This document shows positions 1-5,919 of a stretch of 8,956 bases of DNA, piece by piece (within the stretch, counting starts at the first letter, position 1; every line of letters begins with the position of its first letter). A program made the translations under genes and the position numbers. The DNA is from Patescibacteria group bacterium. GTDB lineage: Bacteria; Patescibacteriota; Saccharimonadia; CAILAD01; BJGX01. The stretch covers positions 1 to 8,956 of the forward strand of contig JAUPVL010000029.1 in the NCBI GenBank assembly GCA_030917065.1. Reading direction: 5' to 3'. Under the pieces are notes generated by a model. The model saw only the letters and a list, made by a program, of their open reading frames with translations. It was not told the origin of the DNA and did not search any database.

Positions 1-213
1 AAGGATCCAAAAGGAGGAATAGTCAAGATTACCAAACCTATCGCTGCCAGTAAAGTAATGGTCATAGACCCCAAATCTGGGCGCGTAGCTAGGATTGGAT
101 ATAAACTCAATGGAAAAGGCAAAAAAGAAAGAATCTTCAAAGTATCGAAGTTCAAGAATACTAAGCAAGTAAAAAAGACCGTTCCGAAGAAAAAAACAGA
201 GGCTAAGAAATGA
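1..213 (+). CDS. rplX: Large-subunit ribosomal protein L24, 3' part (5' end outside window)
   Basis: The frame is open from base 1 and gives 70 residues before TGA at 211-213. L24 is an early assembly protein of the 50S subunit that binds near the 5' end of 23S rRNA. The visible part matches the second half of the family: a KGGI segment at residues 4-7, then VMVIDPKSGRVARIGYK (about 20-36), equivalent to the conserved 'N-V-M-x-x-x-P-x-x-G-x-x-x-R-V-G' stretch. The last 30 or so residues are a lysine-rich tail, longer and more basic than in many L24 proteins. The stop overlaps the rplE start as ATGA (210-213), suggesting translational coupling. The N-terminal KOW motif lies upstream of the window. 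Its position just before rplE is the standard spc order, so the identification is firm despite truncation. Confidence 0.93.
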   Translation, partial: KDPKGGIVKITKPIAASKVMVIDPKSGRVARIGYKLNGKGKKERIFKVSKFKNTKQVKKTVPKKKTEAKK

Positions 214-767
214 ATAGACTACACCAAAAATACAACACTGAAATAAGGGATGCTTTGAAAAAAGAGCTAGGTCTAGATAATATCAACCAAACTCCCAAGC
301 TGGAGAAGATAGTCTTGAATGCCGGTGTAGGAAGAGCCGTTCAGGATAGTAAACATCTAGACATAGTAGTGAGTTCACTAGAAAAGATTAGTGGCCAAAA
401 GCCAGTAATCACAAAAGCCAAAAAGAGTATAGCAACTTATAAATTGCGTGAAACCAATCCCATCGGCGTAAAGGTAACATTGCGAGGGGAACGAATGTGG
501 AATTTTCTAGATCGTTTGATAGCAGTTGTTATTCCTAGAATGCGTGACTTTAGAGGACTATCTCTCAAAAGCTTTGATCCTACAGGTAACTACAGTATAG
601 GTATCAATGACCAAACTGTTTTTCCTGAGATAAGCTATGAAGATGCAAGTGCTACGCATGGTCTGCAGATCAACCTAGTTACTAACTGCCAAGATGCCAA
701 GCAATCCGAAGCATTCCTGCGTAGTCTAGGATTACCATTAATAAAAAATACGGAGAAAGGAGAGTAA
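210..767 (+). CDS. rplE: Large-subunit ribosomal protein L5
   Basis: Encodes 185 residues, close to the usual size of about 180. L5 binds 5S rRNA and helps build the central protuberance of the 50S subunit, where it contacts the P-site tRNA and S13. Family landmarks are KIVLNAGVG (33-41), the basic stretch KPVITKAKKSIATYKLRE (64-81), IPRMRDFRGL (108-117) and NYSIGINDQTVFPEI (127-141). The ATG at 210 overlaps the rplX stop by four bases. AGAGG at 198-202, seven bases upstream, is a fitting ribosome-binding site inside the rplX tail. The gene ends with TAA one base before rpsN. Nothing in the sequence looks broken or transferred. Confidence 0.98.
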   Translation: MNRLHQKYNTEIRDALKKELGLDNINQTPKLEKIVLNAGVGRAVQDSKHLDIVVSSLEKISGQKPVITKAKKSIATYKLRETNPIGVKVTLRGERMWNFLDRLIAVVIPRMRDFRGLSLKSFDPTGNYSIGINDQTVFPEISYEDASATHGLQINLVTNCQDAKQSEAFLRSLGLPLIKNTEKGE

Positions 768-768
768 T

Positions 769-1038
769 ATGGCCAGAAAAGCTACAGTACAAAGAGAGTT
801 GAAACGTCAAAAGTTGGCAAATAAATTTGCTGCTAAAAGAGCAGAGCTTAAAGCAATCGGAGATTATGAAGGTTTGGCAAAATTACCAAGAAATTCTAAC
901 CCCGTAAGACAACACAATAGATGCGAAATTACTGGTCGTCCTCGAGCCTTTATTAGAGATTTTGGTTTGAGTAGGATAACTTTTCGTGAGCAAGCCAGCA
1001 ACGGTAAAATACCTGGCATAACTAAATCGAGCTGGTAG
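769..1038 (+). CDS. rpsN: Small-subunit ribosomal protein S14, zinc-independent type
   Basis: Encodes 89 residues of S14, a protein of the 30S head that binds the 3' major domain of 16S rRNA. The C-terminal half is diagnostic: NRCEITGRPRAFIRDFGLSR (50-69) and the ending IPGITKSSW. The zinc-ribbon form has two CxxC pairs; here only C52 remains. The partner positions are T55, S68 and T71, so this is the cysteine-poor 'C-minus' form, as in E. coli. It is shorter than the E. coli protein (101 residues) and longer than the zinc form (61 residues). A strong Shine-Dalgarno AAGGAG lies at 757-762, six bases before the ATG. The stop is TAG, whose G begins the Shine-Dalgarno of rpsH. Confidence 0.97.
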   Translation: MARKATVQRELKRQKLANKFAAKRAELKAIGDYEGLAKLPRNSNPVRQHNRCEITGRPRAFIRDFGLSRITFREQASNGKIPGITKSSW

Positions 1039-1049
1039 GAGATAGATAA

Positions 1050-1439
1050 ATGATGACTACAGACCCAATAGCAGATATGCTAACAAGAATAAGAAACGGC
1101 CTTAGTGCAAACAAGACTATGGTGGTTGTACCATACTCTAAAATCAAACAATCGATTGCACAGATACTTAAGACGAACGGCTATATAACCGATGTAAAAG
1201 AAGTCAAAAACGGTGCCTTTATGATGCTTGAATTGAAATTAGCAGGATCCAATAAAAAGATTACAACTATCACCAGAGTAAGTAAGCCAGGTCGAAGAAT
1301 GTATACACCAAAGTCGGAAATACCAAAGGTCTTGGGAGGAAGAGGAATTGTGATTATCTCTACGCCTTCTGGGATTATGACAGGTTCTGAAGCTCGCAAA
1401 AAAGGTGTAGGTGGTGAATTAATTTGCACGGTTTATTAG
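1050..1439 (+). CDS. rpsH: Small-subunit ribosomal protein S8
   Basis: Encodes 129 residues, a normal length. S8 is a primary 16S rRNA binder in the central domain and, in E. coli, the translational repressor of the spc operon. Motifs are TDPIADMLTRIRNG (4-17), RVSKPGRRMY (76-85), IPKVLGGRGIVIISTPSGIM (91-110) and GVGGELIC (119-126); the STPSG segment is the conserved RNA-binding turn. Two ATG codons lie in tandem (1050 and 1053). GGAG at 1038-1041 is eight bases from the first and also usable for the second, so the start may shift by one codon. I did not recognise a convincing copy of an S8-binding mRNA element at the rplX-rplE junction. The stop is TAG. Confidence 0.98.
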   Translation: MMTTDPIADMLTRIRNGLSANKTMVVVPYSKIKQSIAQILKTNGYITDVKEVKNGAFMMLELKLAGSNKKITTITRVSKPGRRMYTPKSEIPKVLGGRGIVIISTPSGIMTGSEARKKGVGGELICTVY

Positions 1440-1447
1440 GAAGTATT

Positions 1448-1993
1448 ATGAGTAGAATAGGAAAATTACCAATTGAATTACCCGAAGGCGTCACTGTCAA
1501 GATAGAGGCCGGATCTATATTAGTTACAGGTCCAAAAGGTGAACTAACAGTCGATACCATGAAAGGCTTTAATATAGAACAAAAAGAAACTCGCTTAGAA
1601 GTCACCCAAGAGATAGAGAGCAAGGAACTAAGTAAGTTTTATGGCCTTCAAAGAACTCTGATTGCAAATGCAGTTGAAGGCGTAACTAATGGCTATTCTA
1701 AGACACTAGAGGTCCAAGGAGTAGGTTTTAGAGTGTCTCTTCAGGGCAAAAAACTTGTATTAAGCCTTGGCTATTCGCATCCTATCGAGTATACTGCTCC
1801 TGAAGACATAGAACTCAAGGTAGAACAAAACAATATCATAGTGAGCGGCATAGACAAGCAAAAAGTAGGTTCGGTCGCAGCTTCAATAAGAGAATTCAAA
1901 AAGCCAGAACCATATAAGGGCAAAGGTATAAGATATCAGGGCGAATATGTTAGACGTAAGGCTGGTAAAACAGCAGCTAAGACAGCAGGATAA
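1448..1993 (+). CDS. rplF: Large-subunit ribosomal protein L6
   Basis: Encodes 181 residues. L6 sits at the base of the 50S stalk near the sarcin-ricin loop and contacts translation factors. Landmarks are the N-terminal MSRIGKLPIELPEGV, KFYGLQRTLIANAVEGVT (63-80), the duplicated-fold segment LEVQGVGFRV (87-96) and the C-terminal RNA-binding stretch KGKGIRYQGEYVRRKAGK (157-174). The frame stays open upstream to a TTG at 1424, but the ATG at 1448 is chosen. It begins the universally conserved MSRIG sequence, has AGGA at 1438-1441 six bases upstream, and leaves an 8-base gap from rpsH instead of an overlap. The stop is TAA. Confidence 0.98.
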   Translation: MSRIGKLPIELPEGVTVKIEAGSILVTGPKGELTVDTMKGFNIEQKETRLEVTQEIESKELSKFYGLQRTLIANAVEGVTNGYSKTLEVQGVGFRVSLQGKKLVLSLGYSHPIEYTAPEDIELKVEQNNIIVSGIDKQKVGSVAASIREFKKPEPYKGKGIRYQGEYVRRKAGKTAAKTAG

Positions 1994-2004
1994 GGTAATA
2001 TAAG

Positions 2005-2361
2005 ATGAATACTAAGACTAAAATGAATAATAGAAAACTAGTAAGAGCTCGAGTAAGAGCGAAAATTTCAGGTACTTCAAGTATACCTAGACTCAATGTT
2101 CGCATCACTAACCAAAATATTATTCTCCAGTTAATAGATGACGAATCTCAAAAGACTTTGGTTGGCGTAACTACTGTAGGTCAAAAAGAACTCTCAAAAG
2201 ACTCGATGACTAAAAAAGCACAGTGGGCCGGCAATAAAATTGCCATAGAAGCAAAGGCCAAAAAAATAGACAAGATTGTTTTTGACAGAGGATACAAGAT
2301 CTACCACGGTAGAGTAAAAAGTATTGCTGACTCAGCAAGAAAAGCAGGATTAAAATTTTAA
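2005..2361 (+). CDS. rplR: Large-subunit ribosomal protein L18
   Basis: Encodes 118 residues, the usual size. L18 binds 5S rRNA together with L5 in the central protuberance. The basic N-terminal region runs from residues 9-20, followed by IPRLNVRITNQNIILQLID (27-45). The family signature FDRGYKIYHGRVKSIADSAR (93-112) is followed by the typical ending AGLKF. A second in-frame ATG lies at 2023. I kept the one at 2005 because AAGG at 1992-1995 gives a nine-base spacer, whereas nothing resembling a Shine-Dalgarno precedes 2023. The stop is TAA and the gap to rpsE is 12 bases. Confidence 0.97.
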   Translation: MNTKTKMNNRKLVRARVRAKISGTSSIPRLNVRITNQNIILQLIDDESQKTLVGVTTVGQKELSKDSMTKKAQWAGNKIAIEAKAKKIDKIVFDRGYKIYHGRVKSIADSARKAGLKF

Positions 2362-2373
2362 AGGACTAATATC

Positions 2374-2859
2374 GTGAAAGAATACCAAGAAACAACAAAA
2401 GAATTTGAAGAAAAGATAATAGCATTGGACCGTGTGACTCGCGTAGTGAAGGGTGGTAGACGATTCAGATTCAGAGCTACAGTGGTAGTTGGTAATGGTG
2501 CTGGACAAGTTGGTGTTGGCGTAGGTAAAGGCGGAGATGCACCGACCTCAATCGTCAAGGCAGTAGCGACTGCCAAGAAGGCTTTAATAACATTTCCTTT
2601 ATACAAAAATACTATCCCACATCAAGTCCAAGTTAGTTCTGATGGCGCTACTGTATTTATGAAACCAGCTGCACCAGGAACTGGTGTAATAGCGGGAGGA
2701 ACTGTCAGATCGATACTGGAAGTAGCGGGTGTCAAAGACATCTTGACTAAGTCACTAGGATCATCAAATAAGATCAACAATGCCTACGCTACGATTGCTG
2801 CTCTACAATCTCTACAGGTAGACGAGAAGCCTCAAGTAACAAAAAAGGTAGGTAAATAG
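2374..2859 (+). CDS. rpsE: Small-subunit ribosomal protein S5
   Basis: Encodes 161 residues. S5 lies near the mRNA entry and decoding region and influences translational accuracy; its N-terminal loop is where spectinomycin-resistance changes occur in other bacteria. The double-stranded-RNA-binding-like N-domain shows VTRVVKGGRRFRFRATVVVG (21-40) and a glycine-rich GAGQVGVGVGKGGDAP (42-57). The C-domain shows PAAPGTGVIAGGTVRSILEV (98-117), GVKDILTKSLGS (119-130) and NAYATIAAL (136-144). It starts with GTG, supported by AAGGA at 2361-2365 eight bases upstream. The next gene is rplO after a single base, so no rpmD (L30) follows. The stop is TAG. Confidence 0.98.
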   Translation: MKEYQETTKEFEEKIIALDRVTRVVKGGRRFRFRATVVVGNGAGQVGVGVGKGGDAPTSIVKAVATAKKALITFPLYKNTIPHQVQVSSDGATVFMKPAAPGTGVIAGGTVRSILEVAGVKDILTKSLGSSNKINNAYATIAALQSLQVDEKPQVTKKVGK

Positions 2860-2860
2860 C

Positions 2861-3346
2861 ATGAAACTACACGAGCTCAAAGTAACTAAGTACAAAAAAA
2901 ACAAGCGTCTAGGTAGAGGCATTGGTAGTGGTAGTGGTAAAACTGCCGGTAGAGGCACAAAGGGTCAAAATTCACGTACAGGTGGTGGTGTAAAAATAGG
3001 TTTTGAAGGTGGTCAAACGAAGCTCAGTAGGAGATTGCCAAAACTCAGAGGCTTTAAGGCTATCAACCGCACTACTTACCAGGTGATAAATCTTGACGAT
3101 ATTGAGAAGCTCAATAAGACCAAAATAGACCTCAAAACGCTAGAGGGCGCAGGTTTGGTCAAGACCAACAAGCCAGTGAAACTTTTGTCAGATGGTAAGA
3201 TCAGCATAAAAAGTTCTATCTCAGTACATGCTGCCTCCAAAAAAGCTATTGATATGGTAAAGAAAGCTGGTGGAGATGTTACACTAATTAGTGTTAAGAC
3301 CGCTAGTGCTAGTAAACCAAAACAAGAAGCTATTGAACAAAAATAG
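2861..3346 (+). CDS. rplO: Large-subunit ribosomal protein L15
   Basis: Encodes 161 residues, somewhat longer than the E. coli protein (144). L15 is a late 50S assembly protein whose long glycine- and basic-rich N-terminal extension threads into 23S rRNA. That extension is clear: LGRGIGSGSGKTAGRGTKGQ (17-36), then GFEGGQTKLSRRLPKLRGF (47-65). The globular part ends in SVHAASKKAIDMVKKAGGDV (121-140). The last dozen residues form a short lysine- and glutamate-containing tail that accounts for most of the extra length. The ribosome-binding site is AGGT at 2850-2853, inside the end of rpsE, with a seven-base spacer. In most bacteria rpmD lies between rpsE and this gene; here it does not. The stop is TAG. 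Confidence 0.98.
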   Translation: MKLHELKVTKYKKNKRLGRGIGSGSGKTAGRGTKGQNSRTGGGVKIGFEGGQTKLSRRLPKLRGFKAINRTTYQVINLDDIEKLNKTKIDLKTLEGAGLVKTNKPVKLLSDGKISIKSSISVHAASKKAIDMVKKAGGDVTLISVKTASASKPKQEAIEQK

Positions 3347-3366
3347 ATAGATACGGAGGGCATGCT

Positions 3367-4689
3367 ATGAATACAGCAATTTTTTCACAAATGTATAAGA
3401 ATAAAGATTTGCGTAAGCGGCTAATCATAGTATTGGCTATTTTAGCGATATATAGTTTGCTAGCTCATGTGCCTGTGCCTGTCCCTGACACTGGAAAACT
3501 TCAGAATTTTTTACTGCAACTATTCCAGAGCAATCCCTTACTTGGCTTTGCCAATTTGTTTACAGGTGGAGCACTTAGTAATTTCTCAATTTTGCTGATG
3601 GGTCTTGGTCCATACATCAATGCGTCTATTATCATCCAGCTCTTGAGTCAGGTGGTGCCTCAACTGGAGGCCCTACAAAAAGAGGGTGGCGAAGCTGGTC
3701 GTAGAAAGATAAACTACTACACTCGCTTGCTAACATTACCCCTGGCCCTTATCCAGTCTGTTGCTATGATTACGCTTGCCAGGACACTCTCTCAGCAGAT
3801 TGCTGGAGTAGATCTCATAGGTAGTCCAACTATAGCTCAATGGGCGCTAATGATAGCATCTATAACTGGAGGATCTATGCTCCTGATGTGGTTGGGAGAA
3901 ATAGTGACAGACAAAGGTATAGGTAATGGTATATCCATCCTTATACTAGCCGGTATAGTCTCAAACTTACCTACGCAAATCATTCAACAAGTCAGTCTGG
4001 CTCAGGCTGATGGTGCAAAGATATTTACATTTGCATTTTTTGTAGCCGTCATTATCGTAGTTGTGTTCTTTGTAGTCATGCTCAATGAAGGGCAGCGTAA
4101 TATACCTATATCATATGCTCGTAGAATAGCGGGAGATTCGCGCTACGGAGGCGTGGACTCTCACTTACCCATCCGACTGATCACTGCCGGAGTTATACCT
4201 ATTATATTTGCACTAGCCTTCTTGTCTCTACCTGGATTCTTGGGCCAATTGTTCTCAGATGCAAAGACAGCTTGGGTTGCTTCAATTGCCAATTGGATGA
4301 ACACCGCATTCCAGCCCAATAAGCCGATTTACACAATTACTTATTTTGTATTGGTGTTTGCATTTACATACTTCTATACGGCTGTTGTCTTCAAGCCCAA
4401 TGAAATCGCTGAGAATCTTCAGAAACAAGGAGGATTTATCACAGGCATCAGACCAGGTGTAGAGACAAGCAAGTACCTCAAGAGGATCATTACCAGACTT
4501 ACACTATTTGGTGCTTTGGCTCTCGGACTTTTGGCGGTATTCCCATTTGTAATAGAAAGTATCTTTAAGACAGAAAATTCACTCCTGAGTATTGGTGGCA
4601 CCGGTATTTTGATTATCGTAGCTGTAATAATAGAGACTATCAAGCAGATAGAGTCTAGGGCATTGATGGCTACTTATGAAAAATATTAG
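3367..4689 (+). CDS. secY: Protein translocase channel subunit SecY
   Basis: Encodes 440 residues, typical for SecY, the ten-helix membrane channel that exports unfolded proteins with SecE, SecG and SecA. The first helix spans about 17-35. The plug and second helix follow in the region NPLLGFANLFTGGAL (56-70) and GPYINASIIIQLL (81-93). KEGGEAGRRKINYYTR (105-120) is the first conserved cytosolic loop, and GNGISILILAGIV (186-198) lies in helix 5. Loop C4 has YARRIAG (250-256). Loop C5 has the SecA-contact motif GIRPGVETSKYL (360-371), including the essential Arg at 362. The C-terminus has the usual IES...YEKY form. The helix 7 segment reads LITAGVIP (271-278), with Ile at 272 where most SecY proteins have Asn. 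The start at 3367 is set by GGAGG at 3355-3359, seven bases upstream. The stop is TAG. Confidence 0.98.
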   Translation: MNTAIFSQMYKNKDLRKRLIIVLAILAIYSLLAHVPVPVPDTGKLQNFLLQLFQSNPLLGFANLFTGGALSNFSILLMGLGPYINASIIIQLLSQVVPQLEALQKEGGEAGRRKINYYTRLLTLPLALIQSVAMITLARTLSQQIAGVDLIGSPTIAQWALMIASITGGSMLLMWLGEIVTDKGIGNGISILILAGIVSNLPTQIIQQVSLAQADGAKIFTFAFFVAVIIVVVFFVVMLNEGQRNIPISYARRIAGDSRYGGVDSHLPIRLITAGVIPIIFALAFLSLPGFLGQLFSDAKTAWVASIANWMNTAFQPNKPIYTITYFVLVFAFTYFYTAVVFKPNEIAENLQKQGGFITGIRPGVETSKYLKRIITRLTLFGALALGLLAVFPFVIESIFKTENSLLSIGGTGILIIVAVIIETIKQIESRALMATYEKY

Positions 4690-4717
4690 TTTACATGGTA
4701 AAAACCCAAAAAAACTC

Positions 4718-4746
4718 TTTACATTCCTATCTGAAAGGTCTATAAT
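4718..4746 (+). promoter_or_regulatory. Strong sigma70-type promoter between secY and infA
   Basis: A -35 hexamer TTTACA (4718-4723, five of six consensus bases) is followed after exactly 17 bases by a perfect -10 hexamer TATAAT (4741-4746). Initiation would be expected near 4752-4754, giving infA a leader of only about 16-18 bases. It lies in the one real gap of the cluster, between secY and infA. I infer that it drives infA through rpsI separately from transcripts arriving from the spc half. There is no convincing intrinsic terminator before it, so read-through from secY is likely as well. The call rests on sequence match and placement only. Confidence 0.8.
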
Positions 4747-4769
4747 ACTAACCTGATACGCAAAATCTC

Positions 4770-4991
4770 ATGTCACAAACAAAGGAAGTAATCGAAGTAG
4801 AAGGTACTATAACTGAAGCATTGCCAAATGCCAACTTTAAAGTGCAACTAGAAAATGGACATGAAATACTTGCTCATATATCTGGTAAGATGCGAATGCA
4901 TTACATCAAGATCTTGCCAGGTGACAAAGTGACTATTGAGATGACACCGTATGACTTAGATAAGGGAAGAATAACTTACCGCCATAAGTAG
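4770..4991 (+). CDS. infA: Translation initiation factor IF-1
   Basis: Encodes 73 residues, the normal size for this single OB-fold (S1-like) protein, which occupies the 30S A site during initiation with IF2 and IF3. Recognisable segments are IEVEGTITEALPNANFKVQL (8-27), ENGHEILAHISGKMRMHYIK (28-47), ILPGDKVTIEMTPYDL (48-63) and GRITYRHK at the end. The order infA-rpmJ-rpsM-rpsK-rpsD-rpoA-rplQ is the classic alpha-operon context. No Shine-Dalgarno-like purine run precedes the ATG (the preceding bases are ACGCAAAATCTC), unlike nearly every other gene here. It is the first gene behind the promoter at 4718-4746, so translation probably starts from a short unstructured leader. The stop is TAG. 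Confidence 0.98.
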   Translation: MSQTKEVIEVEGTITEALPNANFKVQLENGHEILAHISGKMRMHYIKILPGDKVTIEMTPYDLDKGRITYRHK

Positions 4992-4999
4992 AGGATATT

Positions 5000-5113
5000 A
5001 TGAAAGTACGATCTGGAGTAAAAAAAATGTGTGCCAAGTGCAAGATAGTACGTCGACGTAAGAGAGTCGCGGTAATTTGTGATAATCCGAAACATAAACA
5101 GAGGCAAGGTTAG
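5000..5113 (+). CDS. rpmJ: Large-subunit ribosomal protein L36, zinc-binding form
   Basis: A 37-residue protein found by direct translation: it begins MKVRSGVKKMCAKCK and ends CDNPKHKQRQG. Both ends match the L36 family, and the length is exactly the family norm. L36 is the smallest 50S protein and binds 23S rRNA near the peptidyl-transferase side. The zinc ribbon is complete, with C11, C14, C27 and H32 in the usual CxxC...C...H spacing, so this is the zinc-dependent type, in contrast to S14 and S4 in the same cluster. GAGG at 4991-4994, overlapping the infA stop, serves as ribosome-binding site. The gene ends in TAG, and the next codon in frame is also TAG. Confidence 0.97.
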   Translation: MKVRSGVKKMCAKCKIVRRRKRVAVICDNPKHKQRQG

Positions 5114-5118
5114 TAGCT

Positions 5119-5505
5119 ATGGCTCGTGTTGCAGGTACAAATATACCAAATGAAAAGAGAGTGGAAGTAGGTCTAACCTACATCTATGGAATCGGTACTA
5201 CAAGTAGTAAAAAGATACTAAGCCAACTCAAGATAGATGCCAATACACGAGTAAAAGACCTGACCGAAGATGATTTGGCCAGCCTTAGAGAATACATCGA
5301 CAAAAACTACAAAGTAGAAGCAGATCTCTCTAGAACTGTTACCTCAAATATCAAGCGACTTAAAGACATCAAGGCATACAGAGGCTTGCGTCATAGCGCT
5401 GGGTTGCCTGTAAGAGGGCAACGTACCAAGACAAATGCTCGAACCAAGAGAGGTAAGCGAGTAACCGTGGGATCAGGGCGTAAGAAAGCAGCGGCTAAGA
5501 CCTAA
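5119..5505 (+). CDS. rpsM: Small-subunit ribosomal protein S13
   Basis: Encodes 128 residues. S13 sits in the 30S head, forms bridges to L5 in the 50S subunit and reaches the P-site tRNA with its basic tail. Motifs are ARVAGTNIPNEKRVEVGLTY (2-21) at the N-terminus and YIYGIG (21-26), the helix-two-turn-helix element. The hallmark stretch RHSAGLPVRGQRTKTNARTK (91-110) is followed by a lysine- and alanine-rich tail to residue 128. AAGG at 5106-5109 lies nine bases before the ATG, inside rpmJ. It sits in the usual alpha-operon position. The stop is TAA and a 21-base gap follows. Confidence 0.98.
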   Translation: MARVAGTNIPNEKRVEVGLTYIYGIGTTSSKKILSQLKIDANTRVKDLTEDDLASLREYIDKNYKVEADLSRTVTSNIKRLKDIKAYRGLRHSAGLPVRGQRTKTNARTKRGKRVTVGSGRKKAAAKT

Positions 5506-5526
5506 TATTAAATTGATTGGAATAAA

Positions 5527-5916
5527 ATGGCAGAAGTAAAGAAAACCAGAAGAAAAAAAGTGAAAAAATCCTTATCGAAAGGTACTGTTCACGTGCAAGC
5601 TACTTTCAATAATACTATCGTCAGTATTACTGATGACAAAGGAAATACTGTAGCTTGGAAATCTTCTGGATCAGCTGGATTCAAGGGTAGTAGGAAATCA
5701 ACGCCATATGCCGCTCAAATAGCAGCTGAAAAAGCTATTGAAAATGCCAAAGAATACGGTCTAGCAAAGGTAGATGTAGTAATAAAGGGTATTGGTTCAG
5801 GCAGAGAAGCTGCGGTTCGCGCACTTATGGCGTCCGGCATAAGCCTTGCAAGCATCAAAGACGTCACAGGTATCCCACACAATGGATGTCGACCAAGAAA
5901 GGCAAGAAGGACTTAG
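5527..5916 (+). CDS. rpsK: Small-subunit ribosomal protein S11
   Basis: Encodes 129 residues, the normal length. S11 belongs to the 30S platform, close to the mRNA exit channel and to S7 and S18. The first 18 residues are a basic tail. The core shows GTVHVQATFNNTIVSITDDK (19-38), WKSSGSAGFKGSRKSTPYAA (44-63) and VVIKGIGSGREAAVRAL (84-100). The C-terminal IPHNGCRPRKARR (116-128) contains the Asn-Gly pair (119-120) that is converted to isoaspartate in the E. coli protein. Its ribosome-binding site is weak: only GGA at 5519-5521, five bases before the ATG. The stop is TAG and rpsD follows after three bases. Confidence 0.98.
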   Translation: MAEVKKTRRKKVKKSLSKGTVHVQATFNNTIVSITDDKGNTVAWKSSGSAGFKGSRKSTPYAAQIAAEKAIENAKEYGLAKVDVVIKGIGSGREAAVRALMASGISLASIKDVTGIPHNGCRPRKARRT

Positions 5917-5919
5917 GCT

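Noticed and set aside
211..246. UGA read as glycine, as in SR1/Gracilibacteria
   Set aside because: No recognised gene contains an internal TGA, all conserved glycines are GGN, and rplX and rplQ end at expected lengths with TGA. The standard code explains everything here.
1181..1429. Long open frame on the minus strand inside rpsH, and similar antisense frames inside rplF, rpsE, rplO, secY, rpoA and rplM
   Set aside because: All lie wholly or mainly opposite conserved ribosomal, secY or rpoA genes, show no recognisable protein features, and are explained by the codon pattern of the sense gene.
1424..1447. A TTG-initiated upstream extension of rplF by eight residues overlapping rpsH
   Set aside because: The conserved L6 sequence starts with MSRIG at 1448, which also has a well-placed AGGA; the extra residues do not resemble the family.
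3362..3370. Two-codon ORF ATG-CTA-TGA whose stop overlaps the secY start codon
   Set aside because: The GGAGG site is only two bases before this ATG, too close for efficient initiation, while it is ideally placed for the secY ATG. Probably chance.
4690..4702. Small hairpin TTTAC-ATG-GTAAA just after secY as a terminator
   Set aside because: A five-pair, AT-dominated stem with no following T-run; not a credible intrinsic terminator.
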